DNA of 33,017 bases from positions 1 through 33,017 of the forward strand of contig JAFWCN010000011.1 in assembly GCA_017536895.1 (NCBI GenBank), written 5' to 3'. The stretch comes from Candidatus Saccharimonadota bacterium. Its GTDB lineage: Bacteria > Patescibacteriota > Saccharimonadia > Saccharimonadales > Saccharimonadaceae. Below the pieces are notes generated by a model. The model searched no databases, was not told where the DNA came from, and saw nothing but the letters and a program-made list of their open reading frames with translations. The position numbers were made by a program, and so were the translations under genes. Shown one piece after another: positions 29,129 to 33,017 of the stretch; within the stretch, counting starts at the first letter, position 1; every line of letters starts with the position of its first letter.

Positions 29129-30133
29129 CTAGACAGCCAATCTAGCGCGGCGCTCTTTACGCTTCCTAACCCCTATTATAACAAGTACAATTATGATTGT
29201 CAATAGGATTATGCTAAAAATAATGAATGGAACTGGATTAACAAAGATTATTTTTTCCACAGTCTGTGTCTCTTCCCCGGCAGTTACTGTCCAGGTTGCC
29301 TTATAGATACCAAAGCTTGGCGAATCTTCCCATTCATCCGAAACGCCTAATTCAGTTTCTGGAATAATGGAAATCATGGCACTCGTTTTACTACTATCGG
29401 TTTCGTAGCTACCCGAACCAATAATCGGCTCGACTTTAAGCTTGCCAACTGCAGTAAAGTCAATATTACCATTGTTTTCGATCTTGGCTGAAGCGTAGAA
29501 GTTTTCCTTTTTTGATTGTTCGTTTACTTTGCGCTCGATTTTCATGTCAGATATTTCTGGCGAAATGATAATTTCTCCTTCAAGCGACCGAGCATAGAAA
29601 ATCATTCCTGGGCTCGCTTCGGTCTTAATTCCACTGGCTGTAGTTTCGCCAGACAAAGAATGTGCAAAAATCACTGAATACTGTCCACCGGCTGGAGTGT
29701 TTTCTGGTGTAGTTACCCTGTAGGCAACATCAAGAGATGTGCCTGGCGCTATTTTGTAAGTAGCCTTTGGAACCCAACTACCACCTTGATCCTTGAAAGT
29801 AACCCAACGAGAAAGCTGGGTATAATTATTTTCGGTACCGAACCCTAGCTTATATACGTCTTCTTCCTCGGAATAAACATAGGCATATGGTGCCGCGTAT
29901 ACTTCAAATTCGAGATCCTTAGCCCCGTTATTCTTAACTTCAAATGAATCATCATAAGTAGAGCTTGAAGAAATCTCAATCACTTTGCTAACAGGTGAGA
30001 GACTAATGCTAGTACCTAGTCCACCATTACTCTCTTCGCTGTCATCAGCCCAAACCGACAGGGTGCTAAAAAAACCCACACCAAGAGCCAAAACTAACGT
30101 GATTGACAGCAATTTGCAAATTGTTTTCTTCAT
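29129..30133 (-). CDS. DUF916-like (WxL-interacting-protein type) surface protein
   Basis: The 334-residue protein has a signal peptide (to about 29, ending SVWA), a beta-sandwich resembling DUF916 with SPVSKVIEISSSSTYDDSFEVKN-type start, LEFEVYAAPYAYVY and the hallmark YKIAPGTSLDVAYRVTTPENTPAGGQYSVIFA-like region. A C-terminal membrane helix (about 303-323) and a basic tail RKRKERRARLAV follow. In Firmicutes such proteins bind WxL proteins and peptidoglycan; no WxL protein is visible here. It starts with GGAGG 5 nt upstream of the ATG and is first in a two-gene operon with an Ig-like surface protein. Confidence 0.78.
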   Translation of the reverse strand: MKKTICKLLSITLVLALGVGFFSTLSVWADDSEESNGGLGTSISLSPVSKVIEISSSSTYDDSFEVKNNGAKDLEFEVYAAPYAYVYSEEEDVYKLGFGTENNYTQLSRWVTFKDQGGSWVPKATYKIAPGTSLDVAYRVTTPENTPAGGQYSVIFAHSLSGETTASGIKTEASPGMIFYARSLEGEIIISPEISDMKIERKVNEQSKKENFYASAKIENNGNIDFTAVGKLKVEPIIGSGSYETDSSKTSAMISIIPETELGVSDEWEDSPSFGIYKATWTVTAGEETQTVEKIIFVNPVPFIIFSIILLTIIIVLVIIGVRKRKERRARLAV

Positions 30134-30156
30134 AATTCCTCCACTTACTTAACCCC

Positions 30157-30162
30157 ATTATA
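30157..30162 (-). promoter_or_regulatory. -10 element of the surface-protein operon
   Basis: TATAAT on the minus strand lies 23 nt before the ATG. The -35 is weak. Predicted leader about 17 nt, containing GGAGG. Confidence 0.5.
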
Positions 30163-30181
30163 ACACAAAACATGAAATAAT

Positions 30182-30343
30182 TCACAAAATCATAGTATTA
30201 TAAAGCGACATATAAAAGGCCCGGATTTCTCCGGTAGACGCTTCGCGTCTTCCGTTTCCCGTGGCTCGCAATACGAAATGCGAGTATTTCATATTGGCTC
30301 GCTCACTCGTCCGGTGGAGGACGGGAGAGTAAACGAGCTGTAC
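30182..30343. other. Gene-free, hairpin-rich GC island
   Basis: Between the surface operon and the IS end there is no supported gene. The stretch is richer in GC than its flanks and has several hairpins: ACGCTTCGCGT (30228-30238), AATACGAAAT with ATTTCATATT (30272-30281 / 30288-30297, one mismatch), and CGTCC with GGACG near 30308-30323. It could be a decayed palindromic element of the kind found in gatA, gatB and uvrB, but the shared core is not present. Confidence 0.4.
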
Positions 30344-30466
30344 TGCACCCCATGTAGTAGACAGCATGTAGAGTTGGACCATTAACGGAATAGAGGTTTA
30401 AAAAATCTCTATGAATAAGCGGTTTCGTAGGGATTTGTTTTATGTTAGCGTATTTCATATTTTTAC

Positions 30467-31129
30467 CTAATTATGGTTTTTATTGTCGCCTTTTGGTAAA
30501 GGATAGATACCGGTCGTAGAGTATTCGTAGTATTCAGCTGGAGCTAGTTTAGCTAGATCCCATTGGTAACGATGGTGGTTGTAGTAATTCATATATCCTA
30601 TGATTACTTTGGTTACTTGGGGGAAGGTTTTACAATCTTCCACTTTGTTGCCTATTTCATCCTTCATATGGCCATAAAAACTTTCTTGTGGAGCATTATC
30701 CCAACAAGTAGCCTTTCTAGACATAGAGCGTACGAAATTAGAATCTTCCATTAAATCATCAAACTTTTTGGCTTTGTAGTGACCGCCTTGGTCACTATGG
30801 ACTATTGTTTTAGCTGTGAGCTCTTTACCATGGACTAAGACTAATCGCCGGAAGGTGTCTAGTACGAATTGCTCTTTAAGGTTTTGGCTTATCTGAAATG
30901 ATAGTATTTCTTTCGTAAAGGCATCTTTAATAGTAGATAAATAACAAACCTGATGGTTAGCGTAAAATAAATATGTGATATCAGTAAGGAGTACTCGTCT
31001 AGGACCAAACTCACGGAATCTGCGGTCTAGGACGTTTGGCGGAGTTTTCTCTGACATGTTTTCTCTGAGCTGAGTTCTATATGGGTTAGGGCGGCGAGCA
31101 GGACACACTAGGCGGTATCGCATAGCCAA
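30467..31129 (-). pseudogene. IS3-family transposase OrfB, catalytic part only
   Basis: The 220-codon frame carries the rve integrase core with all three acidic residues: LLTDITYLFY, HSDQGGHYKAKKF and QESFYGHMKDE, then the YMNYYNHHRYQW...LAPAEYY end. What precedes it is broken. The expected -1 frame from orfA reads RRRFAIIHELLVAAERTN and then stops at 31108-31110, and the roughly 70 residues of the HTH_21 domain that normally lie between AII.EL and the KYRLVCPxRR segment are missing. The first in-frame start is a TTG without a Shine-Dalgarno sequence. An internal deletion is the simplest reading. Confidence 0.82.
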
Positions 31130-31169
31130 ACTATATTAGGACAGGCGGTGTTAGTACGTTCTGCCGCCA

Positions 31170-31688
31170 CTAAGAGCTCGTGGATGATGGCGAATCTTCT
31201 ACGCTTTGGGCGCTCTTGTGGGGTATTTCCTTGAGATAATCGTGAGCGAAAATTTTTTTTAGAAAGTCTGTTTCTTTTTCTAGATATTGTATTTGTTGTT
31301 GGAGTTTACCAATCATGTGAATCAGATCAGCATTAGTTTGGAGCTCTGTATGACCACTGCCTTTCTTGCCACGATATGGATTCTTGCCCTCTAACGATAA
31401 ATTTTCACGACCAGGAAATGCTCTTTTCACGTTGTTGTAATAGGTCCTAAGGGAGGATACTCTGGTTTCACCTAGTATTTTAGGATCTATGCCTTGTTCA
31501 CGGAGGATCTCAGTAGATGAACGGCCTTTGGCGTATTCCTTACAGAAATAATTCTTAAAGGTTTGAGTATAATGAACTTGGCGAGGAGTTACTTCCACAA
31601 TATTAGGGTTTTTAGATAGCATCCTGATTTGCTCTTCTGTGAGGTAGCTTTGTACTCCTCGGTAGGCTTTGGGCTTTGGTTTTGTCAT
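31170..31688 (-). CDS. IS3-family transposase OrfA
   Basis: The 172-residue product has a basic N-terminus, an HTH domain (about 40-95; FKNYFCKEYAKGRSSTEILREQGIDP) and a C-terminal coiled coil (LIHMIGKLQQQIQYLEKETDFLKKIF), the usual OrfA layout. An A8 run at 31260-31253 followed by TTTT lies at the LKKIF codons, a typical -1 slippery site for making an OrfAB fusion. The -1 frame continues into the remnant of orfB. TAGGAGTAAGAAT lies before the ATG. The protein looks intact although its partner is not. Confidence 0.85.
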   Translation of the reverse strand: MTKPKPKAYRGVQSYLTEEQIRMLSKNPNIVEVTPRQVHYTQTFKNYFCKEYAKGRSSTEILREQGIDPKILGETRVSSLRTYYNNVKRAFPGRENLSLEGKNPYRGKKGSGHTELQTNADLIHMIGKLQQQIQYLEKETDFLKKIFAHDYLKEIPHKSAQSVEDSPSSTSS

Positions 31689-31764
31689 ATTCTTACTCCT
31701 ACAATAAACTTACCGCCATTATAACTAGTGGCGGTAAATTCACCAAACATAAGCAGAAACAAAG

Positions 31765-31851
31765 TGTCTACTTTTTGGGGTACACCGTACCGAACTTACT
31801 GTCTACTTTTTGGGGTACAGTGGAAAATATGTGTCTACTTTTAAGGGGATA
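31765..31851. repeat. Three tandem copies of an IS end
   Basis: TGTCTACTTTTTGGGGTACA occurs exactly at 31765-31784 and 31800-31819. A diverged copy, TGTCTACTTTTAAGGGGATA, is at 31832-31851. Spacing is 35 and 32 bp. Two are identical, the third ends 7 bp before the FISUMP stop codon. No promoter or array function is evident. Confidence 0.88.
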
Positions 31852-31858
31852 GTTCAAC

Positions 31859-33017
31859 CTACGAGCCCAGCAAACACCTCAGTGAGTGACCGTAGTTGCG
31901 AAGACCGTAATCGTTGTTCACATGGCTAGAACGGACGTACAGACGGTACATACCGCTACCAGAGTTGTAAGTAGAAGACCAGAAGTCGCCATAGGAGCCC
32001 TGATAGCGCGCCGAGCCATCGTAGAAGTAGCCAGAGAAAAGCGTAGAAAGAGCGTTCATAAATTTGGCATCACTACTACTATAGGCTGTGTAAAGGGCTT
32101 GGTATTCGCCGGAGGAGCCTCCTGTAGGCATACGCCAGCCAGCTGGACAAAGATCATATGAGGCATTACCGGTGCCGGCTTTCTGGTCGTAGCAATAAGA
32201 GCCAGCTGAGGCAGCGCAGTAGTTGTAGTAGACGCCGATTTTACCAGAACCTTGACCGTAGACAATTGGTGCTATAGTGTCTTTGTAGTCTGCATTGGCT
32301 TTGGCCTGGTTGTAGACATTAGAGCTACTACTAGAATCCCATTTGACGAAGCCTGAAGATGCGTACTGTGCTCCAGCACTACGGTTACCGGATTTGAGGG
32401 ATTTGAGGGAAGCAGAGTTTACGTGAGTGTTGGAAGTAGTGAGGCCGTTTAGGACAGTGGAGTTAGTGAGATTTAGGCGGAGATTATCTAGCATCCAGCA
32501 TTTATCATCTTCTAGCTTGCCGATATAATACACTTCATTATCACGAGTATCTATGACTTGTCCAATCTGTCCTTTTGTTACTGCATTACAAATATTAGTA
32601 GTTCCATCTTGTATTTTGTAATAACCACTGTATTTAGATTTACCGGCAGCAGCATAGGCCTGATCAAAGGTAGTTTCAGAAACTACATACTGCGCATAAA
32701 GAATATTTGCAGTAGCAGAAGTGGATGTGGATGTCCTAATCCATTGTTTAGATGCATTGGTCCAGCTAGAAACGCTAGCTACAACCGTACCGTCAGCATT
32801 AATGACTTTATTCCCGCCACTAGCTGCAGTATACCAACCATCAAAGACCTTGCCGGATGGTGGAGTAGCAGAAGGAATGGCTCTTGCTGTAGTACCAGTT
32901 CTGCTGGAGTAGGTAGCGGTGCCACCATAGTAGACATAGACTGGGCTAGTACCGCTAAGGGTACCACCATTAGTCGTAGCATCAAAGTTAATGCGAGAGT
33001 TTACTATAGTCATAGTG
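31859..33017 (-). CDS. FISUMP-domain surface protein with InlB-type repeat, 5' end missing
   Basis: The visible 384+ residues have an InlB B-repeat-like segment (FDATTNGGTLSG ... GKVFDGWYTAASGGNKVI) followed by a FISUMP domain: CWMLDNLRLNL, LCPAGWRMPTGG, GDFWSSTYNSGSGMYRLYV and the end GHSLRCLLGS. The frame is open to the window edge. The only start near it (33013) has no Shine-Dalgarno sequence or signal peptide, so the gene probably begins outside. The C-terminus closely resembles that of the 15902-17359 protein. The IS ends abut its 3' end. Confidence 0.88.
   Translation of the reverse strand, partial: TMTIVNSRINFDATTNGGTLSGTSPVYVYYGGTATYSSRTGTTARAIPSATPPSGKVFDGWYTAASGGNKVINADGTVVASVSSWTNASKQWIRTSTSTSATANILYAQYVVSETTFDQAYAAAGKSKYSGYYKIQDGTTNICNAVTKGQIGQVIDTRDNEVYYIGKLEDDKCWMLDNLRLNLTNSTVLNGLTTSNTHVNSASLKSLKSGNRSAGAQYASSGFVKWDSSSSSNVYNQAKANADYKDTIAPIVYGQGSGKIGVYYNYCAASAGSYCYDQKAGTGNASYDLCPAGWRMPTGGSSGEYQALYTAYSSSDAKFMNALSTLFSGYFYDGSARYQGSYGDFWSSTYNSGSGMYRLYVRSSHVNNDYGLRNYGHSLRCLLGS

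Larger units (their letters stand above)
30344..31784 (-). mobile_element. IS3-family insertion sequence, decayed
   Basis: orfA and orfB lie between inverted ends. The left end TGCACCCCATGTAGTAGACA (30344-30363) matches, in inverted orientation, the right end TGTCTACTTTTTGGGGTACA (31765-31784) at 16 of 20 positions. A further exact copy of the right end occurs at 31800-31819, so the true outer boundary is uncertain. orfB has lost its N-terminal helix-turn-helix region, so the copy is probably inactive. Confidence 0.8.

Noticed and set aside
31765-31851. CRISPR-like repeat array
   Set aside because: There are only three copies, one is diverged, and the gaps are 12-15 bp with no cas genes. The repeats match the inverted end of the adjacent IS.

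Overview
The window looks like a stretch of chromosome from a small-genome Patescibacteria (CPR) bacterium, most likely a Candidatus Saccharibacteria (TM7) relative. This is inferred from the gene set: FISUMP-domain surface proteins, phosphoketolase, GatCAB, a cysteine-free type-B L31, compact intergenic spaces and many apparently leaderless promoters. TGA is used as an ordinary stop codon (for example in gatC and the phosphoketolase N-half), which argues against the UGA-recoding CPR lineages. No taxonomic marker was tested by search.

Layout. 1-200: the 3' end of a transposase gene and a probable IS end that abuts the rpsJ promoter. 268-2088: rpsJ (S10), then four small unrecognised genes on the minus strand with their own promoters and terminators. 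2202-4298: fusA (EF-G). 4299-4803: a gene-free stretch with two strong hairpins and a candidate ~285-nt structured RNA that has a near-consensus promoter and a terminator. 4804-8490: the gatC-gatA-(membrane HEPN-like ORF)-gatB operon. 8509-12950: murJ and a divergent class A penicillin-binding protein. 12995-15800: a PIN-TRAM protein and a phosphoketolase split into two overlapping genes. 15902-17359: a secreted FISUMP protein. 17445-21918: uvrB, yggU, lysS and greA. 21979-25701: CPBP protease, rseP, uppS, frr and rpmE. 25779-27966: clpP divergent from rpsB-tsf. 28054-30133: a two-gene cell-surface operon. 30344-31851: a decayed IS3-family element with repeated ends. 31859-33017: a second FISUMP gene, cut by the window edge.

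How the genes fit together: rpsJ, fusA, rpsB, tsf, frr, rpmE, lysS and GatCAB serve translation. murJ, the PBP and uppS serve lipid II synthesis, flipping and polymerisation. rseP, the CPBP protease and clpP are proteolytic. Phosphoketolase is the only central-carbon enzyme seen. The FISUMP and DUF916-like proteins are predicted surface proteins.

Most notable: (1) three conserved genes, gatB, gatA and uvrB, each carry an in-frame GC-rich palindromic insertion of about 115-145 bp with the same core hairpin CCCGT-NNCG-ACGGG. A 24-bp segment shared by the gatB and uvrB copies is translated from opposite strands in the two proteins. This resembles the Rickettsia palindromic elements in behaviour. 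(2) At least eight genes have a -10 element 6-7 nt before the start codon with no room for a ribosome-binding site, usually the extended -10 TGnTATAAT, which predicts leaderless mRNAs. (3) There is a candidate unclassified structured RNA between gatB and fusA. (4) EF-G has changed residues in both guanine-recognition motifs. (5) Phosphoketolase is split at its domain boundary.
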